A DNA stretch of 64,000 nt from Fuerstiella marisgermanici (GTDB lineage: Bacteria > Planctomycetota > Planctomycetia > Planctomycetales > Planctomycetaceae). The notes beneath the pieces are model-generated. The model ran no database searches, was not told the origin of the DNA, and was given only the letters and a program-made list of their open reading frames with translations. Below are positions 36,184-46,369 of the stretch, in pieces. The stretch is taken from contig NZ_CP017641.1 of assembly GCF_001983935.1 (NCBI RefSeq), positions 3,472,001-3,536,000 on the forward strand, read 5' to 3'. The translations under genes were made by a program, and so were the position numbers. Positions within the stretch are counted from its first letter, which is position 1; each line of letters starts with the position of its first letter.

Positions 36184-36777
36184 TTGCCTTCGTCCAGCGC
36201 CGACATTCGAAACACATCGCTGCGACTGACGCTTGTGACGGCCGTGCTGATGCTGGGCGGATGCCTGTCCGGACCTCCTGCCGGGAATATGCCCCAAGGC
36301 GTAAGCGCGATTCAGGTGTCGGCCGACAAGCAGGATTTGATGTGGGAACGCGCGGTCGCCATTCTTAACAACTATCACTTCATGGTTGCTCGCGAGAGCA
36401 AAATCGAAGGGGTGATTGAAACCGAATACCGTGCCGGATCGAATCTGTTCGAACCGTGGCATCACGATTCTGTCGGCTACGCCAACCGCCTTGAAAGCAC
36501 GGTTCAGTCGATTCGACGAAAAGCGATTGTGACGTTCCAGAATTCTTCGCCGGGGCTGGTCACGATCTCAGTTCGCGTTGACAAGGAAATCGAAGACGTC
36601 CCCGGCCTTGCCGCCAACTACGAAGGTGGCGCGACGTTCTCTGAATCACAACTGCTCGATCGCAACCTGGATCAAGTGGTGGGCCAGGCCGGAGCATCTC
36701 GCTGGCTGCACCGCGGAACAGATCCCGCGCTGGAAGCCGAACTGATGCGACAAATCCAGTCCGCGGTCATCCGCTAA
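36184..36777 (+). CDS. Putative lipoprotein of unknown function
   Basis: 197 residues from TTG 36184, preceded by GGAAGAG at a suitable distance. A signal ending in a lipobox (LVTAVLMLGGC) gives a lipoprotein. The body is alpha/beta (LMWERAVAILNNYHFMVARE, RRKAIVTFQNSSPGLVTISV) and ends with a helix. Similar lipoproteins occur in planctomycetes, but I do not know a function. Repeat unit C starts two bases after the stop codon. Confidence 0.7.
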   Translation: MPSSSADIRNTSLRLTLVTAVLMLGGCLSGPPAGNMPQGVSAIQVSADKQDLMWERAVAILNNYHFMVARESKIEGVIETEYRAGSNLFEPWHHDSVGYANRLESTVQSIRRKAIVTFQNSSPGLVTISVRVDKEIEDVPGLAANYEGGATFSESQLLDRNLDQVVGQAGASRWLHRGTDPALEAELMRQIQSAVIR

Positions 36778-36779
36778 GG

Positions 36780-36850
36780 CCGGTACGCACCGGCGGGCGA
36801 TTGGCGTGGTGGGCGGGTGACGGTTGGATGGCGGAAGCGCCGGCGGTGCT
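36780..36850 (+). repeat. 3'-end repeat unit C
   Basis: Begins two bases after TAA 36775-36777 with CGGTACGCACCGGCGGGCGA, then TTGGCGTGGTGGG and GCGCCGGCGGTGC. It is the closest relative of unit B. The rest of 36851-36970 shows nothing. Confidence 0.75.
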
Positions 36851-36970
36851 TTGGCGGGTCGCTGGAGTGGCCGTAACGCGACTGGGATTTCTCAACGTCG
36901 CTTCGTGCCGCTAATTCTCCAAACGCACCATGCGGGTTGCTGACTACGCAAGCGGTGCGGTGGACGCTGA

Positions 36971-37429
36971 CTAGCTCTTGACAGCGTTGCCGCTTTGCTT
37001 GTCCAGTTCCTGCTGCAATTCCTTCAGCGCGGCGGCCGCTTCCTTCTGTCGGATTTCGATGGCCGTAAGCAGGGTTTCAGCTTCAGTGTCGCCGGACGTG
37101 CGGGCCTGTTCCAATGCATTCGCAATGCTGGCGAGTACCGTGGCCTGGCTGTTGTGGAGTGGCTCAAATAGAGCTTCCAACGCGATGAACTGCAAATCGG
37201 TGTACTCGGTCGGAAACGAGCCGAAGTCGATGAAGTGTTCTCGCTCGTTCAACAACGCGGCAATGTCGGCCACGTCCTGACGTTGGCGTTCGGCAATGAC
37301 CAGGACCTGGTTTTCAACGGACTGACCGTCGGGACTTACCCACGGCCAGCTTTCTGCGACGTACTGCAGAAAGCTGCGCGCCATGTCAATAAGAACGTTG
37401 TTTAGGGCTAGATCCGTTTGAACAGTCAT
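36971..37429 (-). CDS. Helical protein at the end of the nuo cluster
   Basis: 152 residues, all helical: NNVLIDMARSFLQYVAESWP then VLVIAERQRQDVADIAALLN, and a C-terminal coiled-coil-like end (KEAAAALKELQQELDKQ). The spacing of acidic and His residues (REHFIDFG) recalls ferritin-like four-helix bundles, but the metal ligands are not complete enough to claim binding. It starts 42 bp after nuoN on the same strand, so it is probably cotranscribed with complex I genes. Confidence 0.6.
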   Translation of the reverse strand: MTVQTDLALNNVLIDMARSFLQYVAESWPWVSPDGQSVENQVLVIAERQRQDVADIAALLNEREHFIDFGSFPTEYTDLQFIALEALFEPLHNSQATVLASIANALEQARTSGDTEAETLLTAIEIRQKEAAAALKELQQELDKQSGNAVKS

Positions 37430-37471
37430 TGACAGTTTGCTGGTGATGACGAGAAAAGTGGGAAATCAAAA

Positions 37472-39079
37472 TCAGCCGCCGAAGACTGTCAGAATCGCGT
37501 TGCCAGCATCACTCGCACTGGTCACCAATCCATCGGCGAGTCGAGGTACGACTCCCAGCATGATGACCATGGCCGCGAGGACCAACACGTAGGCACCTTC
37601 CATTGATGGTAAAGGCACTTTTCTGGCTTCGGCGGGCCGTTCTTCCAGGAACATGGCTTTCAGGACTCGCACGTAGTAGAAGACGGCAAATACCGCGTTC
37701 AGTGCGGCAATGGCAAGGATGGCGTACATGGCCCAATGGACCTGGCCAGCTTTATAGATCGCCGCAAAAATCATCCACTTGCCGAAGAATCCGCCCAGTG
37801 GTGGGATTCCGATCAGACTGGCAATGCACAACGCCATACAAACACACAGAGCCGGACTTTGCGTCATCAGGCCTTTGAAGCTGTCGATGTTTTCGTCAAA
37901 CGTGTAGTTGCGAACCAGAGCGATCACTGCGAACGCACCCAGATTCATGAACACGTAGACTGCCAGGTAATAAAGAACCCCACCGAGGCTTTGGCTAATT
38001 CCGCTCGCCAGACTTTCTGCCTGATCGCTGTTTACCATTACGATCATGGCACCGACGGCCATCGTCATGTAACCAGCGTGAGCGATTGTTGAGTAGGCGA
38101 ATAGTCGCTTCAGGTTAGATTGACTGTAAGCGGCCAGATTTCCGAAAGTGGATGACAACGCTCCGATCAATCCGAGCCCAATGCCGAACGCGGTCATCAG
38201 AGCTTGAGTTGCAGGAACGCCGGATAGTCCCATGCAAAAGCGGATCAGCAGGGCGAATGCACCGGCTTTTGACGCGACAGACAGGAAGCCGGCCACTTCG
38301 GCGGGGGCTCCTTCAAACGCGTCAGGGCACCAGAAATGAAACGGTACCAAAGACAGCTTGAAGGCCAAGCCAACCATTACGAGCATGACGCCCAAAGCAA
38401 CGGTGCAGACTTCCGGGTCACCCAGGCCAGCGGATTCTCCCGTGGCCACAATGGCCAGGCGTTCTGCCAGCAACGACATGTCTGCTGTGCCAAGGACTCC
38501 TGCAATCAGGCTGATCCCGTAAAGCATGACACCGGCTGCACCGGCACCGTAGATGACGTATTTCAATGACGCTTCGCTGCTGGGCTTACGGCCCTTCAGA
38601 AAGCCGACCATCACATAACTGGGGACACTCGCCATTTCCACGCTTAGGAACAGAATCAGCAAGTTGTTGGCACTGGCCATCATCATCATGCCGACGGTCG
38701 CGCCGAATAGCAGCGAATAGAAATCAGGAGCGTCTTCGTTGTCGGGGACTCCTGTCAGAACCGTCAAGGCAACTGTCAGAATCAGAAACAAAGACAGTAG
38801 GACTCGGAAGAACACGCTGAACAAGTCCTGTCGCAGCATGCCGCCGAAGAAGGTGACGGACGTTTCGGTCAGGTCGCCGTATTGCATTAGCGAACAGGCA
38901 CCGGCAGCGGCCGCACCAATCATTGCCACGATAAAAGTCGGTACGAAGCGATCGATGCTGAACAGTCGCAGCAGCAACATTACCACAATCGTGCCGCTCA
39001 GACACAGTTCTGCACTGAAGTAGCTGAGTCCGTGCTGAGTGGTTTCGGCAATCAGGTTGTTAATGAGATCAGAAAACAC
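37472..39079 (-). CDS. nuoN: NADH-quinone oxidoreductase subunit N
   Basis: 535 residues with about fourteen membrane helices; slightly longer than E. coli NuoN. The antiporter-like core shows LSVEMASVPSYVMVGFLKGR, KLSLVPFHFWCPDAFEGAPA (with the key Lys) and LKRLFAYSTIAHAGYMTMAV. It is one of three proton-channel subunits of the complex I membrane arm. It is 67 bp downstream of nuoM in the same cluster. Confidence 0.95.
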   Translation of the reverse strand: MFSDLINNLIAETTQHGLSYFSAELCLSGTIVVMLLLRLFSIDRFVPTFIVAMIGAAAAGACSLMQYGDLTETSVTFFGGMLRQDLFSVFFRVLLSLFLILTVALTVLTGVPDNEDAPDFYSLLFGATVGMMMMASANNLLILFLSVEMASVPSYVMVGFLKGRKPSSEASLKYVIYGAGAAGVMLYGISLIAGVLGTADMSLLAERLAIVATGESAGLGDPEVCTVALGVMLVMVGLAFKLSLVPFHFWCPDAFEGAPAEVAGFLSVASKAGAFALLIRFCMGLSGVPATQALMTAFGIGLGLIGALSSTFGNLAAYSQSNLKRLFAYSTIAHAGYMTMAVGAMIVMVNSDQAESLASGISQSLGGVLYYLAVYVFMNLGAFAVIALVRNYTFDENIDSFKGLMTQSPALCVCMALCIASLIGIPPLGGFFGKWMIFAAIYKAGQVHWAMYAILAIAALNAVFAVFYYVRVLKAMFLEERPAEARKVPLPSMEGAYVLVLAAMVIMLGVVPRLADGLVTSASDAGNAILTVFGG

Positions 39080-39146
39080 GTGGGTGTACCGATTTGAGGT
39101 TGGCGTGAAATCGCTCGTGGTTCAATTCGTGGTGAAATCGCAGCTG

Positions 39147-40772
39147 TTACTTCAGGACCTGCACCTGACTGACAGTCGCTGCTACCTCTTCTTCATCAGC
39201 TGCGATGTCGACCAGTGCCTTGTCGTAACCGACCTGCATCGTGTCAACAAGCGAAGCTGTCGACTTTTCCATCACACTGAAAAGGCTGTTTGGAATGACG
39301 CCGAGAATAATGGCCATTGCCAGAAGCGTTCCGGCGATTGTCGTTTCTCGTCCGTTGATCGGAGTGATGTCTTCAGAATGCGGGCCTGTGTACTCAGCCC
39401 CCAGATAGACTCGCTGTAGTGCCCACAGAATGTATCCAGCCGTGAAGATCACGCCGCTGGCCGCAATGATGGCCAACACCGGGCTGTAGCTCCACGTTGC
39501 AAGCACAACGAAGATCTCACCGATGAATCCGCAAAGTCCTGGCAGGCCCAAACCCGCAAAGAACAGTCCGAAGGCCAGTCCACTGTACAGCGGCATTCGT
39601 GCCATCAGGCCACCAAACTTGTTCAGATCGCGGTGATGAACGCGGTCGTAGATCACGCCGACCATGAAGAACATACCTGCGGAAGATATTCCGTGAGCGA
39701 TCATCTGGAACATGGCCCCGTTGACCCCCTGTAGCCAGAAGTCAGGCCGATATGTGGTCCCGTCGACGATCTTCCAGACGCCAAGGCCGATCAATACGTA
39801 GCCCATGTGGCTAACAGAACTGTATGCCACAAGTCGCTTGAAGTCGGTCTGTGCCAACGCTGCGAAGGCACCATAGATAATGCTGATGACACCAATCGCG
39901 ACCAATGCATAAGCCGCGTAGGCCGCTCCGTAAGGACACAGTGGGAAAGCGATCCGGATGATACCGTAGCCGCCCAGCTTCAAGAGAACTCCAGCCAGAA
40001 TCATACTAATAGGCGTGGGGGCTTCGACGTGAGCATCCGGCAACCAAGTATGTACGGGAAACGCGGGAAGTTTAATCGCGAAACCAATGAACAGCAGCAC
40101 GAAGGCTGTGATCTGCATCGATGGGTTCAGTGTGGTGATTTCTGTACTGGTGCCTGCAGCCGCATTCGCAAGTTCGATCAGGTTGAAGCTGTGTTCGCCA
40201 CCACCACTGGTGAAGTAGAACATCAGGATCGCGATCAGCATCATCACGCCACCCGCGAACGTGTACAGGAAGAACTTGATCGCGGCGTATTCTTTGCGAG
40301 CCCCTCCCCAGATACCGATCAGGAAGTACATCGGCAGGAGCATGACTTCCCAGAACACGAAGAACAGGAAGAAGTCCAGAGCCAAAAAGACGCCCAGCAT
40401 TCCGGTTTCCAAAAGCAGAAACAGAATGAAGTAGCCCTTATGCTGTTTGTTGATACTCCATGATGCCCCGGCGGCCAGCATGGTGATGAAACTTGTCAGC
40501 ACAACCAGCGGCAGACTGATTCCGTCGACACCAAGTCGGTAGTAGATGTTCCATGCCGGAATCCATCTTCCGACCACGGACATCTGAATTCCCGCGACGT
40601 CATAGTCGAACTGAGACCACAGCATCAGCGTCAAGCCGAATGTCACCACGGTCACGGCCAGTGAAAACATGCGGATTGGTTCGACCGCTTTGCCGTCGAA
40701 ACCCAACGCCAGAATCAGCGCGCCGATGGCGGGAAGGAAGATGATTGCGGAGAGCAGAATTTCTGGAGTCAT
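39147..40772 (-). CDS. nuoM: NADH-quinone oxidoreductase subunit M
   Basis: 541 residues, polytopic. Conserved motifs are FFVFWEVMLLPMYFLIGIWG with the channel Glu, KLPAFPVHTWLPDAHVEAPT, and DFKRLVAYSSVSHMGYVLIG. It forms a proton channel in the membrane arm of complex I. The C-terminus carries an acidic extension (LVDIAADEEEVAATVSQV). It lies between nuoL (83 bp) and nuoN. Confidence 0.96.
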   Translation of the reverse strand: MTPEILLSAIIFLPAIGALILALGFDGKAVEPIRMFSLAVTVVTFGLTLMLWSQFDYDVAGIQMSVVGRWIPAWNIYYRLGVDGISLPLVVLTSFITMLAAGASWSINKQHKGYFILFLLLETGMLGVFLALDFFLFFVFWEVMLLPMYFLIGIWGGARKEYAAIKFFLYTFAGGVMMLIAILMFYFTSGGGEHSFNLIELANAAAGTSTEITTLNPSMQITAFVLLFIGFAIKLPAFPVHTWLPDAHVEAPTPISMILAGVLLKLGGYGIIRIAFPLCPYGAAYAAYALVAIGVISIIYGAFAALAQTDFKRLVAYSSVSHMGYVLIGLGVWKIVDGTTYRPDFWLQGVNGAMFQMIAHGISSAGMFFMVGVIYDRVHHRDLNKFGGLMARMPLYSGLAFGLFFAGLGLPGLCGFIGEIFVVLATWSYSPVLAIIAASGVIFTAGYILWALQRVYLGAEYTGPHSEDITPINGRETTIAGTLLAMAIILGVIPNSLFSVMEKSTASLVDTMQVGYDKALVDIAADEEEVAATVSQVQVLK

Positions 40773-40855
40773 GGTTTAACCGCAGCGTGAAAGCTGGACC
40801 AATGGAAGTAGTTATCTGATAGTCGCCGAACTCAGAATATCGGAGAGCGAACCAA

Positions 40856-43303
40856 CTAATTTGGGAATGTCGTGAACAGCACCGCAAACAAAGCGACGAC
40901 GCCCAGCACAATAAACATTACGTATTGTCGCAACCGCCCCGTCTGAACGTGTTTCAAACTGGTGCCGAACGAGTGGGTTGCAGACGCCATGAGGTTGACG
41001 AATCCATCGATGACGTTTTCATCGAACATTCGATCCCACTTCGATATCAGCACGGTCAGTTTTGCCAGACTGTGCAGAATGGCGTCAAAGATGGCTTTGT
41101 CAATCCATGCACAGAACGCACCCACTTTATGAGCGGGGTTCACGAACAGAGCGTCATACAAATCGTCAAAGTGCCACTTGTTGCTAAGGAATCCGTGAAC
41201 ACCGGACAGGTTACGTTTCATGTCATCAAGGTTGACGACATTGCAGGCGTACAGCAGGGCGGCGATGAGTATGCCGGCCGAAGCTGATACCAGAGCCCAA
41301 AGTCCTGCAGTTCCGTGCACAGCGTGAATCGCTTCGTGGCTGGGCATTGTGAGTCCGCCAGCCGTCGCGGCAACCACACCATCGTGAAGATGAGTCGGTG
41401 CATCGCCGGTCAGCATCAGGTACAGGTTTCCTGATTCACCACCGTAAGCACACAACCAGGCAAATGGTGCAAGAATGAGGAGCGGCACGGTCATGATCCA
41501 TGGTGATTCATGAGCGTGGTCGTACACGTGTTGATCTCGAGGTTTGCCCCAGAAGGTCATAAACCAGAGTCGGAACATGTAGAATGCCGTAATGCCGGCA
41601 GTGATCAATGGCATAAAGAACAGCAGAAAGTGAGCCGGATTGGCTTTCGTGAATGCCAATGCCGAAGCCACGATCGCGTCTTTCGAGTGATAGCCTGAGA
41701 ACTGAAGCCCGAATGGCAACCAGAATCCCGCGATGGCCAATACACCAATCAACATAGTGATCGCCGTGATTGGCATCTTCTTCAGCAGTCCGCCCATTTT
41801 GGGCATTTCCTGCTCGTGGTGGCAGCCATGAATGACACTACCAGAACACAGGAACATCAACGATTTGAAGAAGGCATGAGTGATCAGATGTAGCAGGCCA
41901 GCTCCCCAGCCAAATACGCCCAGGCCCAACATCATGTAGCCGAGCTGACTGATTGTGGAATATGCCAGCACCTTTTTGATGTCCGTGGCGACGACTGCGA
42001 TCGTGGCAGCCACAAACAAAGTAATGCAGCCTGTGTACGCAATCACCAGCAGCACTTCCTGAGTAAACATCGGGAAGAAGCGTCCGGTTAAGTAGACACC
42101 TGCAGCGACCATTGTCGCCGAATGCACCAGTGCGGAGACCGGAGTTGGGCCTTCCATCGCATCTGGCAACCATGTTTGAAGTGGAAACTGAGCACTCTTG
42201 CCGACGCACCCGGCGAAAACTCCAAGGCCGGCAACGACCAGCAGGAAGTATGGAATGGTGCGGCTCTGGCCTTGTTCGTCTTGAAGCGTGTGTCCGTGAT
42301 TGTCGGTGATGAGGATTTCGCCAGTGATGTCGTCCTGCATCAGGTTGCCGGTGTCGTCGCGATGCACCATGCTAAACAGACCCTGCTCAGCCACTTCGCC
42401 TTCGACTGTGGTATCTCCGAAGCGGAACGTACCGAAGAACGTCCACAAGACCATCAGCCCGATCAGAAACCCAAAGTCGCCGACTCGGTTCATGATGAAC
42501 GCTTTGTTGGCAGCGTTGCTGGCAGACTTGCGTTCTGTATAGAAGCCAATCAGCAAGAAGCTACAGATGCCGACCAGTTCCCAGAAGATGAATACCTGAA
42601 AGATGTTTCCGGCCAGTACCAGCCCAAGCATCGAAAAGCAGAACAGCGACAGAAACGCGAAGAAGCGGTAGAAACGCCCCGGACGGTGCAGGTGGCTGCC
42701 GTCTGACATATGTACGTGATGGTCGACATATTGTTCCGTCAACTCGTCACTCATATAGCCCATCGCAAACAGGTGAATGCATGTTGCAATCAACGTCACC
42801 ATGGCAAACATGACGATCGTCAGGCTGTCGATGTAATAGTCAATCGACAGTGTCAGAGACCCAAAAGTCGCCAACGTGTAGATCGTGCCGGAGTAAACCG
42901 TCTGTCCCTTGCCGCCGCTGCCGTGTTCGTCTTCGCCGTGCTCATCAGCCGTCACCGACGCCAGCAGAAAGTCAGCTCTTGATGGCGATGTGCTGCTATG
43001 ATGCTCGTCGTCATGAGCACCGTCTGCATCATGATCGCCGTCGTGACCATCGTGATGGGCGGCATTTTTTTGTTGAGTGATCCAGCCATCTTCGCCCCAT
43101 GCGTTGCTGGCGTTACTCCAGATCACCAATGCCGCGGCACTGCAAACAAAGCCCGTTCCGATACAGCCGACCGCGATCCACGCGCCGAGTTTGCTGCGGC
43201 GAGCATCGTTCTTTTTGTAGCCAAGAAAGATCTCAACCGCGAACCCCAGAAGGGGCAGCAGCCAGGCGGTCATCAGCAGATATTTCAGCGTTTCGCCGAC
43301 CAT
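40856..43303 (-). CDS. nuoL: NADH-quinone oxidoreductase subunit L with His/Asp-rich insert
   Basis: 815 residues, longer than the usual ~610-680. The antiporter core is standard (FIFWELVGICSFLLIGFYTE, FPLQTWLPDAMEGPTPVSAL, DIKKVLAYSTISQLGYMMLG) and the end has the long lateral helix region. Residues ~80-140 hold an insert rich in His, Asp and Gly (HHDGHDGDHDADGAHDDEHH), probably a soluble loop between the first helices that might bind metal. It is the distal proton-channel subunit. The insert lies at the N-terminal side, not in the catalytic channel. Confidence 0.95.
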   Translation of the reverse strand: MVGETLKYLLMTAWLLPLLGFAVEIFLGYKKNDARRSKLGAWIAVGCIGTGFVCSAAALVIWSNASNAWGEDGWITQQKNAAHHDGHDGDHDADGAHDDEHHSSTSPSRADFLLASVTADEHGEDEHGSGGKGQTVYSGTIYTLATFGSLTLSIDYYIDSLTIVMFAMVTLIATCIHLFAMGYMSDELTEQYVDHHVHMSDGSHLHRPGRFYRFFAFLSLFCFSMLGLVLAGNIFQVFIFWELVGICSFLLIGFYTERKSASNAANKAFIMNRVGDFGFLIGLMVLWTFFGTFRFGDTTVEGEVAEQGLFSMVHRDDTGNLMQDDITGEILITDNHGHTLQDEQGQSRTIPYFLLVVAGLGVFAGCVGKSAQFPLQTWLPDAMEGPTPVSALVHSATMVAAGVYLTGRFFPMFTQEVLLVIAYTGCITLFVAATIAVVATDIKKVLAYSTISQLGYMMLGLGVFGWGAGLLHLITHAFFKSLMFLCSGSVIHGCHHEQEMPKMGGLLKKMPITAITMLIGVLAIAGFWLPFGLQFSGYHSKDAIVASALAFTKANPAHFLLFFMPLITAGITAFYMFRLWFMTFWGKPRDQHVYDHAHESPWIMTVPLLILAPFAWLCAYGGESGNLYLMLTGDAPTHLHDGVVAATAGGLTMPSHEAIHAVHGTAGLWALVSASAGILIAALLYACNVVNLDDMKRNLSGVHGFLSNKWHFDDLYDALFVNPAHKVGAFCAWIDKAIFDAILHSLAKLTVLISKWDRMFDENVIDGFVNLMASATHSFGTSLKHVQTGRLRQYVMFIVLGVVALFAVLFTTFPN

Positions 43304-43426
43304 CGGATTTCCAGAATGATTTCAAATACAAGAGTCACGGCCGACCGCATGAAACAGTTCGGCGCGTCGCGACCAACAGGAGCGTTACGAGGCAGAAAAC
43401 CAGACCGGCTGGCGGTCGGCAATGCC

Positions 43427-43735
43427 TTAGCCTTTCAGCTTGTTACCGCGATCCACGTCGACCGTTAAGTGGTTATTGTAGAAGTTCAACACAATCGCCA
43501 ACGCCACGGCCGCTTCAGCAGCAGCAAGAACGATGACAAATAACGAAAACACCTGGCCATCCAGCCCCAGTGTTGTAAATCGCGAGAATGCGACAAAGTT
43601 GACGTTGGCACCGTTAAGTACGAGCTCAACACCCATCAGCACGCCAATCGCATTTCGTTTGGTCGCCATGCACATGACGCCACACACGAACAGGACCGCG
43701 CCGACAAACAGATAGGAATTTAATTCAGGCTGCAT
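43427..43735 (-). CDS. nuoK: NADH-quinone oxidoreductase subunit K
   Basis: 102 residues with three membrane helices, the normal size. Conserved Glu residues are in GVELVLNGANVNFVAF and VLAAAEAAVALAIVLNFYNN, both part of the proton path near the quinone site. It lies 29 bp after nuoJ and 123 bp before nuoL. Confidence 0.96.
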   Translation of the reverse strand: MQPELNSYLFVGAVLFVCGVMCMATKRNAIGVLMGVELVLNGANVNFVAFSRFTTLGLDGQVFSLFVIVLAAAEAAVALAIVLNFYNNHLTVDVDRGNKLKG

Positions 43736-43764
43736 AACCAGAGCTTAATTCTATTAACAGACTA

Positions 43765-44346
43765 TCAAACTGCGTCGCGACGACGCTTGGCACGAGCCAG
43801 ATACGATGCGCCAATCAGGACGACCAGCAGATGCACCGATGCAATTTCAAATGGCAGAAGGTAGCCCGGTGACGTGCTGCCAAGGTCAGGCCGAATTCCG
43901 AGCAACGCCAGACCGATTGGCCGCAGCGTATTGCCTTCAGAACCATCGCCAAACCCTTCAGGGCTATCCACAGCGCCGGTGTTGGCGATGACCTGATCAT
44001 TCGTCGCTTCCCAGTCGACCGCACTTAGCGTCGAAAAGGTCATGAACAGGAACAGCAGTCCAACCAAACCCGCAACAACAGTTTCACCGGGTGACGTTTC
44101 AATTTTCATGTATGGGCCGCTGGCTGTGAGCATCACGCCGAACACCAGCAGAACCAGTGTTCCGCCGACGTAGACCAATAGCTGAGAAGCACCGACGAAG
44201 TCTGCATTTAACAGGAAGAACAGACCAGCCACGCTGCCCAGCGATATCACCAGCCAGAATGCCATTCGCACGACACTTTGACTCACGACCACTGCAATTG
44301 CGCCAAGGCAGGCTGCCAGCGCCAAAACGATGAAGAGAATATTCAT
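43765..44346 (-). CDS. nuoJ: NADH-quinone oxidoreductase subunit J
   Basis: 193 residues with about five membrane helices. Typical NuoJ segments are MAFWLVISLGSVAGLFFLLN, ADFVGASQLLVYVGGTLVLL and a final YLLPFEIASVHLLVVLIGAS. It belongs to the membrane arm of complex I next to NuoK. The ATG overlaps the nuoH stop codon by one base, suggesting coupled translation. Confidence 0.95.
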   Translation of the reverse strand: MNILFIVLALAACLGAIAVVVSQSVVRMAFWLVISLGSVAGLFFLLNADFVGASQLLVYVGGTLVLLVFGVMLTASGPYMKIETSPGETVVAGLVGLLFLFMTFSTLSAVDWEATNDQVIANTGAVDSPEGFGDGSEGNTLRPIGLALLGIRPDLGSTSPGYLLPFEIASVHLLVVLIGASYLARAKRRRDAV

Positions 44347-45740
44347 TATCGCGTCTCCGGGGCAAAGCTGGTCATAGCCACAGGCTTGGCCACCGCGTCA
44401 CTCTTATTGGGAACGGCCTTCGACGCTGCTTCGTCTGCGGGACCATCAACCGGCCCGTCGCTCGCTGGCACGTCTTCTGCCGGTGCGGAGGGACTCAGCT
44501 GGCTGTCAGTTGAGCCTTCAATCGTAGTCACATGGCCGGCTGCCACGCGTTCGCCAAGAGGCGAATGAATCGGGCTAGTTGTGATTCCCTTGCTGAACAT
44601 AAACACCAACGGCCAGACTGCCGCACCCAGAAACAGTACGCAAGAGATCGGCAGAAGGTATTTCAAGCAGGTTGTAATGACCTGGTCGATTCGAAGTCGT
44701 GGTAGTGTCCAGCGAACCCAGATTTGAACAAAGACGAACAGGGCCGCCTTCGAGATGAAGACGCCAGCTCCAAGAACGTTGGCCAGATACCCCGGTGCAA
44801 AAAATTCGCCGGAGGCCGCGCCTTGAGCTCGCAGGTCCTGCAATGGCCCGTCGATAAACGGTAGTCCGGTATGCCAGCCGCCCAGGAACAGAATCGATGC
44901 GATTCCGCACACGGCAAACATGCTGGCGTATTCGCCCATGAAGAAGAACGACCACCGCATCCCGCTGTATTCGGTATGAAACCCGCCAACAAGTTCGCTC
45001 TCTGCTTCAGCGAGGTCAAAGGGAGCTCGCTTACAACCCGCCGTTGCCACAATAAAGAAGACGAAGAATGCAACAAACGTGAACGGATCGCGAAAGATGA
45101 ACCAGTTCCCAAAGCCGCCGGCCTGCATGTCACCGATTTCGCCGAGGTTCAGCGATCCCGCTGACAGCACAGGAATTAGTGCACCAATCGCCAGTGGGAT
45201 TTCATAGCTAACCATTTGAGCGGCTTCTCGCATGCCGCCGAACAGTGACCACTTTGAACCACTGGAATACCCGGCCATGATGATGCCGAAGACTTCCAGC
45301 GACAGGATCGCCAGCAGGATGAACAAACCGCAGTCCGCAGAAACAGCCACCCAGCCATGACTAAATGGCAACATGGTGAATGCCGCAAACGAGGCAAGGC
45401 ACACGATGTACGGGGCTGAGTTAAACAGCATCTTGTCGGCGACGGGGGGGCAGAGATCTTCTTTTTGGATCAGCTTGATGCCGTCAGCCAAAGATTGCAG
45501 CCAGCCAAACTTGCCACCGACGCGTGTGGGGCCAAGACGGTCCTGAATTCTGCCGGACCCTTTTCGTTCTAACCAGATCAGGAAGAACGGGCAAAGTGCA
45601 AAGACGTGGAACAGAAGTACAGCATGAATGATCGCCGCTATGATCAGTGCCGTGGAATCGGAAATTTCCCAACCCAGCAACGGGACGGTTTGTCCGCTTA
45701 GCGCGCCCGAGATGGAGTTTGCTGCCAGAGTGATGGTCAT
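44346..45740 (-). CDS. nuoH: NADH-quinone oxidoreductase subunit H with long C-terminal tail
   Basis: 464 residues with about eight membrane helices. The quinone-site signature ERKGSGRIQDRLGPTRVG is intact and the loop AEAESELVGGFHTEYSGMRW is conserved. It links the membrane arm to the hydrophilic arm. The last ~75 residues (from about GITTSPIHSPLGERVAAGHV) are Pro/Ala/Asp-rich, soluble and absent from common homologues. It is first in a nuoHJKLMN cluster; nuoI and nuoA-G are not in this window. Confidence 0.95.
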   Translation of the reverse strand: MTITLAANSISGALSGQTVPLLGWEISDSTALIIAAIIHAVLLFHVFALCPFFLIWLERKGSGRIQDRLGPTRVGGKFGWLQSLADGIKLIQKEDLCPPVADKMLFNSAPYIVCLASFAAFTMLPFSHGWVAVSADCGLFILLAILSLEVFGIIMAGYSSGSKWSLFGGMREAAQMVSYEIPLAIGALIPVLSAGSLNLGEIGDMQAGGFGNWFIFRDPFTFVAFFVFFIVATAGCKRAPFDLAEAESELVGGFHTEYSGMRWSFFFMGEYASMFAVCGIASILFLGGWHTGLPFIDGPLQDLRAQGAASGEFFAPGYLANVLGAGVFISKAALFVFVQIWVRWTLPRLRIDQVITTCLKYLLPISCVLFLGAAVWPLVFMFSKGITTSPIHSPLGERVAAGHVTTIEGSTDSQLSPSAPAEDVPASDGPVDGPADEAASKAVPNKSDAVAKPVAMTSFAPETR

Positions 45741-46369
45741 TTCGTTTCGCTGGTTTCCTGCTGGGCGTTCTTCCGTGTGCGACTGAAACTTGCGGCGACG
45801 TTTGCTTGTGGCAACGCCTACAGTTTTGCGTGATTCATCACGAGCAAGTTGCCCAAAGATAAACCGGTGCGTTCCACAACATTCCGTGTCGCTGCGTGAC
45901 GTTTTGTGTCAGCGTCGATAACGGCAGGAATATGACAAAACAAAAAGTGGTCTGCAACCAACCACTCCGCGATTCACTACCTCAGGTCGACTTCTGTCAC
46001 GTAACGACATTTTTGCGTGCATGGCTTCTCAGTTGTGGGAAGGTTAGGCGTTGCACTGACGACTCTTGACGGTTCCCCCGAGTGATGACCTGTATCAATT
46101 CAACGTGGCGTGCACGCTGAGCCATGATGCCGACTGAAGATTTCGTATGAACCGTCCACTGCATGGATTCGAACGCTTCGATGTTACGTTGTGGCGAACT
46201 GCATGTCGGCTCTGCCAAATTGCCCGGCTTGCCAGGCGAGGGCTGGACTCATTGCCGTTTAAGGCTGATAATGGAGCCTGCATGGCTCGCCGCCATTTTG
46301 CGAGCTTCGTCTGCTCCCGCGATCGGTGCTACTCGCAGCATCAAGCCGTTCTTCCTGTCAGGATTCGTT
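45741..46369. other. Intergenic region between divergent nuoH and TraB-like genes
   Basis: About 630 bp with no frame that looks coding. It must hold the promoters of the nuo cluster (minus) and of the TraB-like gene (plus), but I cannot pick convincing boxes. No repeats of the families described elsewhere are seen. Confidence 0.5.
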
